From: an uncultured Clostridia bacterium
GTDB taxonomy: Bacteria; Bacillota; Clostridia; Oscillospirales; Acutalibacteraceae
NCBI GenBank assembly: GCA_944384985.1
Contig: CALWVM010000007.1
Coordinates: 52,619 to 116,618 of the forward strand
Length of the DNA: 64,000 nucleotides
Reading direction: 5' to 3'
The notes below the pieces were generated by a model. The model saw only the letters and a list, made by a program, of their open reading frames with translations, searched no databases and was not told the DNA's origin. The position numbers and the translations under genes were made by a program. Below are positions 26,479 to 35,332 of this stretch, piece by piece. Numbering within the stretch: position 1 is the stretch's first letter; each line of letters starts with the position of its first letter.

Positions 26479-27162
26479 ATGTCCCCAAAAGCCAAAGCCA
26501 ATCTTTTGGCCGGTGTAAAAATTGCCGTTGCTGCAGCCGTTTTCATCACCGTGCTGCTGTTTTATGACGAGCTGACGCATCTGGACGTGCGTGCGCTGAC
26601 CGCAGCCGCTTCGTCCGTTTTCGCTGCGGCACTTTTGGTGCTCGGCGTATATATCCTCAAAGGGCTCGTTTTCATCATTCCTGCCGCGCTTTTGTATATC
26701 CCGGTCGGGATGGCGTTTCCTTCCGGCACGGCGGTTGCCATCAATCTGGCGGGCGTTGCGCTGGAGGTGGTGGTATCTTATCTGTTCGGCCGGTTTTTGG
26801 GTGGGGAAAAGATCCGCGCGCTCCTGCAAAGGAAAAAGGGCGGTCAAAAGATCCTGAAGTGGCAGGAAGAAAGAAGCGGAAGCGCTTCCGTGTTCGTTAT
26901 GCGGCTGCTGCCGGTCTTCCCCATCGACTTTGTCAGCCTGTTCTTGGGCGCAAGCCATTTCCCGTTCTGGCGGTATGCGGTGCTGTCCGTCCTCGGGATC
27001 GCGCCGCGTGTGATCCTTTTCACCCTGCTTGGGGACGCGGCATATGACTATATCCCGACGAACCTGATTCTCATTGCCATTTTGATTGCCGCCCCGGCTG
27101 CTGCAATCGGGATTTTGATCAAAACGGTGCTCGAACGCCGCAAAGCTTCCAAAGAATCGTAA
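26479..27162 (+). CDS. TVP38/TMEM64 family (VTT domain) membrane protein
   Basis: 227 aa with about six hydrophobic segments and the SNARE-associated/VTT domain: GVYILKGLVFIIPAALLYIPVG, the amphipathic loop FGRFLGG, and VMRLLPVFPIDFVSLFLGA. Members of the DedA/TVP38 superfamily are thought to move lipids or lipid carriers across the membrane; the precise role here is unknown. SD GGAGAGG precedes the ATG. Thirteen bp separate it from ylmH. Confidence 0.88.
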   Translation: MSPKAKANLLAGVKIAVAAAVFITVLLFYDELTHLDVRALTAAASSVFAAALLVLGVYILKGLVFIIPAALLYIPVGMAFPSGTAVAINLAGVALEVVVSYLFGRFLGGEKIRALLQRKKGGQKILKWQEERSGSASVFVMRLLPVFPIDFVSLFLGASHFPFWRYAVLSVLGIAPRVILFTLLGDAAYDYIPTNLILIAILIAAPAAAIGILIKTVLERRKASKES

Positions 27163-27175
27163 AGGAGAAAATAAG

Positions 27176-27925
27176 ATGCAGACCTCTGATGAACTGCTGC
27201 GCAAGCGGTTTTCTGAGCTTGCCGGGCGCGCCGAGGTGAGCGGAAAAGTCATCGTTTCGGATTTTTTGAACCTGCATGAACAAAGCCTGCTGACGGTAGT
27301 TTCCTGCGGCGTACCTGTGACGCTGTTCGGCGGCTTTGACGGCGCGGAGCGCAAGGCTGCCTGTTTCGGCGCGGCAGCTTTGCAGGATGCAAAAGACGCG
27401 GCGGACTTTCGGCTTTTACGCATTGCGCCCGCCAACCCAAAATTTGCCGACGCGCTTTCACACCGGGATTTTCTGGGCAGCATGTTGAGCCTTGGTCTGC
27501 GGCGGGAGAAGCTGGGCGACATCCTGCTTGCAGACAACTGCGCCTATGTGTTTTGCACGGCGCGTGCGGCGGATTTTCTGGCGGAGAATCTGGAGCGCGT
27601 GCGGCACACCACCGTGCGCTGCGCGTTCGTGGACACGCTTCCGCCGGAGGCGGAGCCGGTGCTGGAGCCGCGCGAAGCGGTGATTGCATCCGAACGTCTG
27701 GATGCGCTGGTCGCCGCGGTATTCCACCTGTCGCGCAGCGAGGCGCAGAAGCTCATTGCCGCCGAGCGCGTATCTGTAGACAGCGCCGCCGTGCTGCGCG
27801 CTGATGCGCTGCCGAAGCCCGGGCAGATTCTTTCGGTGCGCGGGCATGGAAGATTTCGGTACGATGGCATTTTGCGCGAGACAAAAAAAGGCAAACTGCG
27901 CGCACAAGTCAGCCTGTATGTGTAA
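27176..27925 (+). CDS. ylmH: YlmH-like S4-domain RNA-binding protein
   Basis: 249 aa. N-terminal region matches YlmH (LLRKRFSELAGRAE, VVSCGVPVTLFGGFDGAERKAACF), a central RRM-like part (LSHRDFLGSMLSLGLRREKLGDI), and a C-terminal S4 domain (about 180-240, ERLDALVAAVFHLSRSEAQKLI). YlmH belongs to ribosome-associated quality control and binds stalled 50S-peptidyl-tRNA in Bacillus. Usually next to sepF/divIVA, it stands here behind a TVP38 gene. SD AAAGGAG. Confidence 0.92.
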   Translation: MQTSDELLRKRFSELAGRAEVSGKVIVSDFLNLHEQSLLTVVSCGVPVTLFGGFDGAERKAACFGAAALQDAKDAADFRLLRIAPANPKFADALSHRDFLGSMLSLGLRREKLGDILLADNCAYVFCTARAADFLAENLERVRHTTVRCAFVDTLPPEAEPVLEPREAVIASERLDALVAAVFHLSRSEAQKLIAAERVSVDSAAVLRADALPKPGQILSVRGHGRFRYDGILRETKKGKLRAQVSLYV

Positions 27926-27943
27926 ATGTGTTGACATTCCTCG

Positions 27944-28011
27944 TGTAAAGAGAATTAGCTTTACATAAAAGAAACAGCCGGATGGCCGCCGATTGTGGTC
28001 CTCCGGCTGTT
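27944..28011. terminator. Two inverted repeats between convergent genes
   Basis: TGTAAAG-agaattag-CTTTACA (27944-27965) is followed by a larger stem, AACAGCCGGA (27973-27982) with TCCGGCTGTT (28002-28011). The latter runs into TGTTTTGTTTT and is a bidirectional terminator for ylmH and the FAD gene. Confidence 0.82.
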
Positions 28012-28027
28012 GTTTTGTTTTATGCCG

Positions 28028-29626
28028 TCAGTGCTCGTCGCGCAAAACAGCTTCGGCGCATTTAATGCCGTCCACTGCGGCGGAGACGATGCCGCCCGCG
28101 TAGCCTGCACCCTCGCCGCATGGGAAAAGCCCGTTTGCCTTGCTCTGGAAGAATTCATCGCGCACGATGCGCACCGGTGAAGAAGAGCGCGTCTCGGGCG
28201 CGGTCAGCACCGCTTCGGGGAACGCGAAACCGTGGAGCATGGCGTCCATTTTCACGATCGCCTCACGCATGGTCTGCGTCACACGCTCGGGCAGCAGGTC
28301 GTACAGATTCGCAAGACGAACGCCCGTGGGGCAGGTCGGCGTAACCGAACCCAGTTTTTTCGACGGCGTACCGCGCAGGAAATCGCCGACGAGCATGGCG
28401 GGTGCGGTATAGTCGCCGCCGCCGAGCTGAAATGCTTTCTGCTCAATGGCAAGCTGGTAATACATCCCGTCGAGTGGATGGTCACCGGGGAACTGCTCGG
28501 GTTCGACGCCTACAAGCAGCGCGGCATTCGCGTTTTCGCCATCGCGCGCATAGGGGCTCATGCCGTTGGTCACAACGGTCCCCGGCTCGCTGGCGGCGCA
28601 GACCACCGTACCGCCCGGGCACATACAGAAAGTATACGCCCCCCTGCCGCCATAGGGGTGGCAGGCAAGTTTATAATCCGCGGCATGCAGCTTCGGATGC
28701 CCTGCAAACGTGCCGTATTGCGCTTGGTCGATCATCTCCTGTTTATGCTCGATGCGCGCACCGATGGAAAAGGCTTTTTGCTGGATCGGCACGCCGCGGC
28801 GATAGAGCATCTCGACCGTGTCGCGCGCGGAATGCCCGATTGCGAGCACCACCGCATCGGTTTCCAAATCATCCTCTTTTCCGTTTTTATCCGTCATGCG
28901 TACGCCCTGTACCGCGCCGTTGTTCAAAAAAATATCGGTCAAGCGCGTCTCAAAGCGGACTTCGCCGCCTAAGGCGATGATCTCCTCGCGGAACGCGCGC
29001 ACTACGGCAGGGAGCTTGTCGGTGCCGATGTGGGGCTTGGCACTGTAAAGAATCTCCGGTGGCGCGCCATGCGCAACGAACTGCCGCAGCACCTCGCGCT
29101 GGCGGGTATCTTTTGTCCCCGTATTGAGCTTTCCGTCAGAGAACGTCCCCGCGCCGCCCTCGCCAAACTGGACGTTGGTATTGGGGTCGAGCACCCGGGT
29201 ATCCCAAAAGCGCTGCACGCTTTTCTGCCGCTCTTCCACGCATTTCCCGCGCTCAAGCACAACAGGCCGAAGCCCTGCGCGTGCCAGGATCAGGGCGGCA
29301 AACATGCCCGCCGGGCCGAAGCCCGCCACCACAGGGCGCAGATCCGTTTTCCGGCGGTTTTCGGGAATCTCGTACACATACGCCTGCACCTTCTGCACGC
29401 GGTTGGAATGGATACGCGAAAGCAGGCGGTCCTCGTCGCCGTCTATCTCCACGTCCACAGTATAGATAAATTTAATATCCTCTTTTTTGCGGCAGTCCAG
29501 AGATTTGCGGAAAATGGAAAGCCGCCGGATGTTCCGCGCATCGATGCGCAGCGCTTTTGCCGCAAGGCGCGGCAGGATCTGCTCATCCTCCTCAAGCGGG
29601 ATCTTCAACTCCTGAATCCGCAGCAC
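28028..29626 (-). CDS. FAD-dependent dehydrogenase, COG2509 type
   Basis: 532 aa. An N-terminal DUF-like ferredoxin-fold region (about 1-90) precedes the FAD-binding GFGPAGMFAAL (about 106-116). Then come NVQFGEGGAGTFSDGKL, a second Rossmann segment (VVLAIGHSARDTV) and a C-terminal GEGAGYAGGIVSAAVDG. This large uncharacterised group is conserved in Firmicutes; the substrate is unknown. Its start overlaps the end of the upstream flavoprotein gene by 35 bp, so the two are coupled. Confidence 0.88.
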   Translation of the reverse strand: MLRIQELKIPLEEDEQILPRLAAKALRIDARNIRRLSIFRKSLDCRKKEDIKFIYTVDVEIDGDEDRLLSRIHSNRVQKVQAYVYEIPENRRKTDLRPVVAGFGPAGMFAALILARAGLRPVVLERGKCVEERQKSVQRFWDTRVLDPNTNVQFGEGGAGTFSDGKLNTGTKDTRQREVLRQFVAHGAPPEILYSAKPHIGTDKLPAVVRAFREEIIALGGEVRFETRLTDIFLNNGAVQGVRMTDKNGKEDDLETDAVVLAIGHSARDTVEMLYRRGVPIQQKAFSIGARIEHKQEMIDQAQYGTFAGHPKLHAADYKLACHPYGGRGAYTFCMCPGGTVVCAASEPGTVVTNGMSPYARDGENANAALLVGVEPEQFPGDHPLDGMYYQLAIEQKAFQLGGGDYTAPAMLVGDFLRGTPSKKLGSVTPTCPTGVRLANLYDLLPERVTQTMREAIVKMDAMLHGFAFPEAVLTAPETRSSSPVRIVRDEFFQSKANGLFPCGEGAGYAGGIVSAAVDGIKCAEAVLRDEH

Positions 29627-30851
29627 AAGCCTTCCTCCTTTGCTCTTTTTGCCGTTTTATAATTGCTTCGCCTGCCGCACGACCCGAGCTCCACGCCCAT
29701 TGCAGGTTATAGCCGCCGCAGTCGCCATCCACGTTGAGTGCTTCCCCGCATGCATACAGGTTTTCATAATCGTTTGCGCGCATGGTTTGCGGGGAAAAAG
29801 CACGGCAGTCCGCACCGCCCGCCGTCACCTGTGCAAAATCAAAGCCGCGCGGGCGCTCGACTTCGACGGTGAACGCCTGTACGATTCCCGCAAAGCTGCG
29901 CAGACGCGCTTCGGGAAGCGCGCCGACGGGGGTATCCTTTCGAATACCGCTTTGCAGCAGCAGGTAATCCCCGAGCGCGCGCGGCAACAGCCCTTCTGCC
30001 AGCACGCCGGAACTTTTTTCCGGCGTTTTGCGCACGGCGGTATGCAGGAAATCGAGCAGAGCCGACGCAGACAGAGCAGGCACGCAGTTGACGCGGACAA
30101 AGACCGGCTGTGTGCTTTCGGAAGCCCTGCGCGACAGGGAAAAAATCGGGATGCCCGAAAGCCCGTATTCCGTAAACTGCACTTCGCCTTCGCACTCGGC
30201 GAGCGTTTTCTCGCGCGTGCACAGCGTAACGATGCAGTCGCAGCGCACACCTTTCAGATTTTTCGGGAAGCGTTTGCACACGAGCGCCGTGAGCGCCGGC
30301 ACGGGCGGTACCACCGGGATGCCGAGCTGTTTACATAATCGAAACGCACCGCCGTCTGTTCCATGCTGCGGGGCGGCGCTGCCGCCGGCACTGAGCACCA
30401 AAATATCGCAAAAATAGGTTTGGTTGAGCAAAAATCCTTTTTCCTGCGCACGCACCTCGGTGATCTCGCAGTCTGTAACGATCTGCACTGAAAGCCGCCG
30501 GGCCTCTTCAAGCAGCACATCGCGCACGGACGACGCCTGCCCCGAAAGCGGATACACGCGCCCCGCATCCTCTTCTTTGGTGCAAAGCCCCATCGAGCGA
30601 AAAAAAGACCGCGTGCTTTGCGGCGGGAACCGTGAAAGCACCGCTTCGGCAAACCGTGCGTCGCCGCAATAGTGTGCGGTATTTGCCTGCATGTTGGTGA
30701 GGTTGCAGCGCCCGTTGCCTGTGGCAAGCAGTTTTTTCAAGGGCTTTTGCAGCCGCTCATATATCGTGACGGAAAAGCCCCCCGCACGCGCAATGGTGAC
30801 AGCCGCCGCAAAACCGGACGCGCCGCCGCCGACGATAGAGACCCGCTGCAT
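29592..30851 (-). CDS. HI0933/BaiN-like flavoprotein
   Basis: 419 aa, COG2081. N-terminal FAD site GGGASGFAAAVTIARAG (8-24), then RLQKPLKKLLATGNGRCNLTN, the family signature. Further motifs are LVLSAGGSAAPQHGTDGG and a C-terminal VDGDCGGYNLQWAWSSGRAAG. Related to BaiN and other NAD(P)/FAD reductases, but without known substrate. First gene of a two-gene flavoprotein operon. Confidence 0.9.
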   Translation of the reverse strand: MQRVSIVGGGASGFAAAVTIARAGGFSVTIYERLQKPLKKLLATGNGRCNLTNMQANTAHYCGDARFAEAVLSRFPPQSTRSFFRSMGLCTKEEDAGRVYPLSGQASSVRDVLLEEARRLSVQIVTDCEITEVRAQEKGFLLNQTYFCDILVLSAGGSAAPQHGTDGGAFRLCKQLGIPVVPPVPALTALVCKRFPKNLKGVRCDCIVTLCTREKTLAECEGEVQFTEYGLSGIPIFSLSRRASESTQPVFVRVNCVPALSASALLDFLHTAVRKTPEKSSGVLAEGLLPRALGDYLLLQSGIRKDTPVGALPEARLRSFAGIVQAFTVEVERPRGFDFAQVTAGGADCRAFSPQTMRANDYENLYACGEALNVDGDCGGYNLQWAWSSGRAAGEAIIKRQKEQRRKACAADSGVEDPA

Positions 30852-30923
30852 AACAACACCTCCGAACGAAAATCGCGCCTACACGACCCTGCTGAAAGCA
30901 GCGGGAACGGGCGCACACAGGTT

Positions 30924-30952
30924 ATTGTACCTTTTCCGCGCCGATGTGTCAA
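30924..30952 (-). promoter_or_regulatory. Promoter of the flavoprotein operon
   Basis: On the minus strand: -35 TTGACA (30947-30952), 17-bp spacer, -10 TACAAT (30924-30929). Confidence 0.8.
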
Positions 30953-30966
30953 CCGAAACCATGCAC

Positions 30967-31004
30967 GCAAAAAGCGACCGGGAATCGCTCTTCCCGGCCG
31001 CTTT
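30967..31004 (-). terminator. Terminator of the XRE gene
   Basis: GCGGCCGGGA pairs with TCCCGGTCGC (one wobble) around an eight-base loop and is followed on the minus strand by TTTTTGCG. Confidence 0.85.
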
Positions 31005-31022
31005 GTTTCTTACAGGCTCTGC

Positions 31023-31421
31023 TTATTTTTCTTTTTTAAAGGAATTGCAGGCGGCAATGGTCTTGCGCACCTTTTTCTTGTCCTTTTCGCTTAAAATGCG
31101 GTATTCGCCGATGAGCTCGCGCTCCTCCTTGCTGAGCTTCGAGACAAGCGAGCAATCGCTGCTGTCCGCCTCATAGGCTTCCACCTCGTCGCAGAGCGTA
31201 TCAAGGTTTTGCGTATCGATATGCAAAATAAAGTCGATATCCACCGAAAAGATCTTGGCGAACGCGTCGAGCAGCATGATGTCGGGCGTATTCTTAGAGA
31301 TCTCATAAGACGTGTATGTTGTACGGTCAATATTCAAAATATCTGCAATCTGCTGTTGGGTATAGTGGTTCACGGTACGAAGCGCACGCATTTGTTTCGC
31401 GAGCTCGGGATTTTTCATCAT
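31023..31421 (-). CDS. XRE-family transcriptional regulator
   Basis: 132 aa. Residues 8-62 form a Cro/C1 helix-turn-helix (YTQQQIADILNIDRTTYTSYEISKNTPDI). The C-terminal half is acidic then basic, with no recognisable ligand domain (LSKEERELIGEYRILSEKDKKKV, a motif common in such regulators). It faces its own perfect palindrome over the -10 element, so autorepression is likely. It is separated from neighbours by a terminator and has its own promoter. Confidence 0.9.
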   Translation of the reverse strand: MMKNPELAKQMRALRTVNHYTQQQIADILNIDRTTYTSYEISKNTPDIMLLDAFAKIFSVDIDFILHIDTQNLDTLCDEVEAYEADSSDCSLVSKLSKEERELIGEYRILSEKDKKKVRKTIAACNSFKKEK

Positions 31422-31444
31422 CGTTTTTCACCCTCAAAATTTAC

Positions 31445-31484
31445 TATAATGACATTATAATAGATATTTTCGTCATTATGTAAA
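31445..31484 (-). promoter_or_regulatory. Promoter and palindromic operator of the XRE gene
   Basis: The perfect 15-bp palindrome TATAATG-A-CATTATA (31445-31459) contains the -10 TATAAT (31454-31459, minus). A matching half-site CATTAT (31474-31479) lies near the -35 (TTTACA at 31479-31484, 19-bp spacing). Typical of an autoregulated XRE repressor. From 31485 to 31599 I see nothing recognisable. Confidence 0.65.
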
Positions 31485-31599
31485 TTTGTGCGAAATAATC
31501 ACAGAATTTTTTGATTTACTTGCGATTCCGCACGCCCCGTCCCCGCAGCAAAGCGCCAAACCATTGCCACTCTGCCTTTTTGCACGCGCTTTCGCAAGA

Positions 31600-32841
31600 T
31601 TACGAAAGGAAATGGATAAACAAACCGCTCAACAGCTTCGGTTCAAACCAAGTGGATTTCGGCGGCATGATCTTGCCGGCATCGGCGATCGCCAAAAGCT
31701 CCGAAAGCGAAGTCGGGAACATGGCGAATGCCGCCGCTTCGCCCGCGTCTACGCGCTTTTCCAATTCCGAAAGCCCGCGAATGCCGCCGACAAAATCAAT
31801 GCGGTCGCTGCGGCGCGGGTCATCGATGCCCAATATCGGCGCAATGACGCGCGACTGCAGCACAGAAACGTCCAGGCTCGCAACCGGGTCATGCTCATCC
31901 ACCGTACCGGGTTTTAAGGCGAGCACATACCATTTTCCACCCAGATACAGCCCGAACATGTGCCGTTTTTCGGGGCGGTAAGGGGAAGCGGGCGCGGGCG
32001 TGACGGTGAAATCCGCCTGCAATTTTTGCAAAAATTCCTCTCCTGTCAGCCCGTTCAGATCCTTGACCACGCGGTTATAATCCAAGATTTCCAGTTCTTC
32101 GGCGGGGAACAGGACGGAAAGGAAAAAATTGAATTCCTCGGTGCCGTCGTAATCAGGGTGCGCGGCACGGCGCATCTGCGCCACTTTTACTGCAGACGCC
32201 GCGCGGTGGTGCCCATCCGCGATGTAAAGCGCAGGAACTGCCGCAAAGGACGCGCAAAGCGATTCAATGACCGAAGCGTCGTCAATGACCCAGACCCGCT
32301 GGCGTACATCATCCGCGGTAAAATCATATACGGCTTCGTGCGACTGCTTCCAGCTTTCAAGCACATTTGAAATCTCCGCTTTGCCGCGATAGGTCAGGAA
32401 GATCGGCCCTGTGTTTGCGTCGAGCGCATCGACGTGGCGAATGCGGTCCTGTTCTTTGTCCGCGCGCGTAAGCTCATGCTTTTTGATGATGTTTTGCAGG
32501 TAGTCGTCCACCGACGTGCAGCCGACAAGCCCCGTCTGCACACGCCCGTTTCGCGTCTGCGCATAAATATATAAGCAGGGTGTTTCATCCTGCCGCAGCA
32601 CATCCGCCGAGATCAGCTTGCGCAGATTCTTCACCGCCGTCTCATAGACACGGTCGTCATAAATGTCTACGGTCTTTGGCAGATCGATTTCCGCCTTATC
32701 CACATGCAAAAAGGAATACGGATTCCCGAATGCAGCGCGGCGCGCCTCGTCGGAACTCATCACATCATAGGGCAGCGCCGCGACCTTGTCGGCGTACCCC
32801 GCCGCCGGGCGGTATGCCCGGAATGCTTTCAAAACCGCCAT
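31600..32841 (-). CDS. DUF1015 family protein
   Basis: 413 aa from the ATG at 32841 (SD GAGG at 8 nt). DUF1015 signatures are AFRAYRPAAGYADKVAALPYDVMSS split over the N-terminus, NPYSFLHVDKAEID, and the central YIADGHHRAASA, a kinase-like HHR motif. The family often lies beside serA/serC in Firmicutes and has been linked to serine metabolism; here those genes are absent, with VanZ and an OppA-like protein upstream instead. Function uncertain. Confidence 0.92.
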   Translation of the reverse strand: MAVLKAFRAYRPAAGYADKVAALPYDVMSSDEARRAAFGNPYSFLHVDKAEIDLPKTVDIYDDRVYETAVKNLRKLISADVLRQDETPCLYIYAQTRNGRVQTGLVGCTSVDDYLQNIIKKHELTRADKEQDRIRHVDALDANTGPIFLTYRGKAEISNVLESWKQSHEAVYDFTADDVRQRVWVIDDASVIESLCASFAAVPALYIADGHHRAASAVKVAQMRRAAHPDYDGTEEFNFFLSVLFPAEELEILDYNRVVKDLNGLTGEEFLQKLQADFTVTPAPASPYRPEKRHMFGLYLGGKWYVLALKPGTVDEHDPVASLDVSVLQSRVIAPILGIDDPRRSDRIDFVGGIRGLSELEKRVDAGEAAAFAMFPTSLSELLAIADAGKIMPPKSTWFEPKLLSGLFIHFLS

Positions 32842-32851
32842 ACTGTAAACC

Positions 32852-33349
32852 TCACTTGCTTTTGTTTCTGTTTCGTATGTGCAAATATACCCGGTACGCC
32901 GCGACTGCAAACAGGAGGCCCGCCGCCGCGCCGAGGGTATCAATAAACACGTCCCGCAGCAGGCAGGCGCGCCCCGCCGAGAAATACTGGTGGATCTCAT
33001 CCGTGGTCGCATAAAACGCCGCTGTAAGCAGGGCGAGCAGCGGCTGCGGACTGCCGAAAGACTGTAGATAGGCATTGTAAAGCAGCAGTGCAAAGCCGCA
33101 GTATTCCAACATATGCGCCGCCTTGCGGACGATATGCGATGTCAGCGTAATCCCCAGGCGTTCAAATAAAAGGGCAAGCACGCCGTTGCTGCGCGCCGTA
33201 GACTCTGTGGCATCATCGGCGGACAGCAGAAAGATGACCGCCGCGCACGCCGCAACCGCCGCCCACGAGCAGAACACGATCCAAAAGCGCCTGTTTTGCC
33301 GGAACGAAAGACGTCCGTTACTTTTTGACTGCGTTGATAAAGTAAACAT
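32852..33349 (-). CDS. VanZ-like membrane protein
   Basis: 165 aa with four hydrophobic segments. The VanZ family core is seen: VRKAAHMLEYCGFALLLYN and ATTDEIHQYF-SAGRACLLRDVFIDTLGAAAG (shown in two parts). VanZ proteins give low-level teicoplanin resistance in enterococci by an unknown mechanism; chromosomal copies like this are common in Clostridia. It overlaps the upstream lipoprotein gene by 32 bp and precedes DUF1015 by 10 bp. Confidence 0.9.
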   Translation of the reverse strand: MFTLSTQSKSNGRLSFRQNRRFWIVFCSWAAVAACAAVIFLLSADDATESTARSNGVLALLFERLGITLTSHIVRKAAHMLEYCGFALLLYNAYLQSFGSPQPLLALLTAAFYATTDEIHQYFSAGRACLLRDVFIDTLGAAAGLLFAVAAYRVYLHIRNRNKSK

Positions 33350-34952
33350 AATCCTCCGAAGAATAGAAATAGATGCCGGATGTATCGGCAGAAGTCACAA
33401 AACAGCTTTGCAGGTAGCAGACCGGCAGCAAAACCGCGTGCTGCAACAGGTAATCCTCTGCTGCGGCGCAGGCGGTTTGAAGTTCCGAAAAGCTGCCCGC
33501 GTTTTCGTGTACGGTGTCCAGCAGCGTACGGTATCCTGCATCCGAAAAGCCGAACAGGTTGTCCTCGCCGAAGCTTTCGAGAAAGCCGGCAGTAGAAGAG
33601 GAATCGGCAGCCAGCGGATACAGCGCGACGGTGAAATTGCCGTCGGCAATGCTCGCTTGGAGCATGGAGGCGCTCACGGCGCGGACCGTCGCGACGAATT
33701 TGACGCCCAGCGCGCGCTGCCATGCCTGCACAGTCTGCCGCGCAAGCTCGGCATACGCCTCATCGCACAAAACCTCGATTTCCACCGACGATGCGCCAAG
33801 TTCCAAAAGCGCCTCTTTGAAATAGGCGCTCGCCGCACTTTCGTCATATGCCAAAGCGTTCGCACTGCCCCGCGCGGTACGATAGCTGTTTTCCCCGACG
33901 GTGCAATACGGCGGAACGATCCCCTCGGCGGGCACGACGTCCTCGCCCAGTGTGGAAAGCCGGTCCGGCGAGAACGCAGTCACAAGCGCTTTGCGCAAAT
34001 TCTCATTGGCAAGCGAGTCGGATGTCTGATTGAACAGGAACGACAGGGTGATGTTGTCAATGCTCCGGATCGAAAGGTCAGACGTATCTCCCAGCGCATC
34101 CACCTGCGCCTGCGTCAAGAATGCGGCGTCATAGTTCCCGGACGCCAAGCGTTCCGGAATTTCTTCCGCATTTTCTACATACGTGAGCGTAAGGGACGCA
34201 GGCTTTACAGCCCGTGCGCCATGGTAATCGTCATTGCGCACAAGGCGGATAGAGGTCTCTTCCGTCCAGCGGTACACATGCAGCGGCCCGTTGCACAGGG
34301 TATAGCCCGGCTCCAGCCCGTAGCGGCCGCCCGTCAACACAAAGAACGCCTCATCGCACGGCATGGCGGCGGGTGCACAAAGCGTATACAACAGATTGTC
34401 GTCCGGGTAGGCAAGCGTGATGCGCACGGTAAACGGGTCCGGCGCTTCCACGCCGAGCGTGGCGACCGCCGCCCTGCCCGCCATAATATCGCGCGCACCG
34501 GAGATCGCCGAAAACAGATAGGCATCCGGGGACGCAGTCTGCGGGTCCACGGCGCGGCGCAGGGCAAACACGAAATCCTCGGCATACACGGTGCTGTCGA
34601 AGGTTTCGGCATAATTTTCACCCAGCAGTTCCTCATGGCTTGAAAACAGCGCCCAATGCGCATCCTGCCGCAGTGTGAACGTATAGACGAGCCCGTCGTC
34701 GGAAACGGTGTAGCTTTCCGCCACCCCCGGCAGCAGCGTGCCGTTTTCATCGACGGTCATCAAGCCCTCATAACAGTTTACCGCCACGAGGCGTTCCGCG
34801 TTGGAATCGGCAATCTGGGGGTCGAGGCTGTCCGGCTCGTCCGTGACGGGCATGGAAAAAGGCTCGTCCTCCTGCATTCTGCCGAAGCACCCCGAAAGCG
34901 GCAGCGTGACGCACAGCAGCACCAAAAGCACAGCAAGTATCTTGGTTCGCAC
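33318..34952 (-). CDS. OppA-like extracellular solute-binding lipoprotein
   Basis: 544 aa, SBP family 5. Lipoprotein signal with lipobox LSGC (Cys22). SBP motifs are EPDSLDPQIADSNAERLVAV, the LVYTFTLRQDAHW strand, and VYAEDFVFALRRAVDP. Such proteins bind peptides or nickel for an ABC importer, but no permease or ATPase genes are adjacent, so it is an orphan. Its start codon lies downstream of the inverted-repeat element at 35.1 kb. Confidence 0.9.
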   Translation of the reverse strand: MRTKILAVLLVLLCVTLPLSGCFGRMQEDEPFSMPVTDEPDSLDPQIADSNAERLVAVNCYEGLMTVDENGTLLPGVAESYTVSDDGLVYTFTLRQDAHWALFSSHEELLGENYAETFDSTVYAEDFVFALRRAVDPQTASPDAYLFSAISGARDIMAGRAAVATLGVEAPDPFTVRITLAYPDDNLLYTLCAPAAMPCDEAFFVLTGGRYGLEPGYTLCNGPLHVYRWTEETSIRLVRNDDYHGARAVKPASLTLTYVENAEEIPERLASGNYDAAFLTQAQVDALGDTSDLSIRSIDNITLSFLFNQTSDSLANENLRKALVTAFSPDRLSTLGEDVVPAEGIVPPYCTVGENSYRTARGSANALAYDESAASAYFKEALLELGASSVEIEVLCDEAYAELARQTVQAWQRALGVKFVATVRAVSASMLQASIADGNFTVALYPLAADSSSTAGFLESFGEDNLFGFSDAGYRTLLDTVHENAGSFSELQTACAAAEDYLLQHAVLLPVCYLQSCFVTSADTSGIYFYSSEDYVYFINAVKK

Positions 34953-35060
34953 CGAAGCGCCTCCTTCCCGGAAAATCCGATGGTTTGTAATATTGTAACA
35001 CAGTTGCCGCGGAAAATCTACCGCATTCTCCCCTTGCGCGCAAAAAATCGCGCAAGGAAA

Positions 35061-35284
35061 AGGACGCCCGCGTTGTGGGCGTCCTCAGACTGTCAATAAA
35101 GTCTTTTTGCCTCCCTCTGACGAGGGAGGTGGCACGCGCGAAGCGTGTGCCGGAGGGAGAGAACCTTGAAATAGCAAGGTTTTTGACTACCCCTCAGTCC
35201 TGCTTTGCTCGACAGCTCCCCTGACAAGGGGAGCAAAAGGCACTTTTTTTGACAAACTCAGGACGCCCGCAATGCGGGCGTCCG
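35061..35284. repeat. Small inverted-repeat (MITE/REP-like) element
   Basis: A 224-bp non-coding unit. Its outer ends are near-identical hairpins built from GGACGCCC/GGGCGTCC (35062-35084 and 35261-35283), and just inside them are imperfect terminal inverted repeats, CTCAGACTGTCAA (35084-35096) and TTGACAAACTCAG (35249-35261). Between them are four further stem-loops: CCTCCCTC-tga-cGAGGGAGG, GGCACgcGCGaaGCGTGTGCC, AACCTTG/CAAGGTT and GCTCCCC/GGGGAGC. I recall similar CCTCCCT...GAGGGAGG units dispersed in Clostridia genomes. It sits between the LCP and OppA-like genes and can terminate transcription. Confidence 0.75.
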
Positions 35285-35332
35285 AACGATTGGAAACTGT
35301 AAGCACAACGTATCTGCGACAATGCGTCCGTG

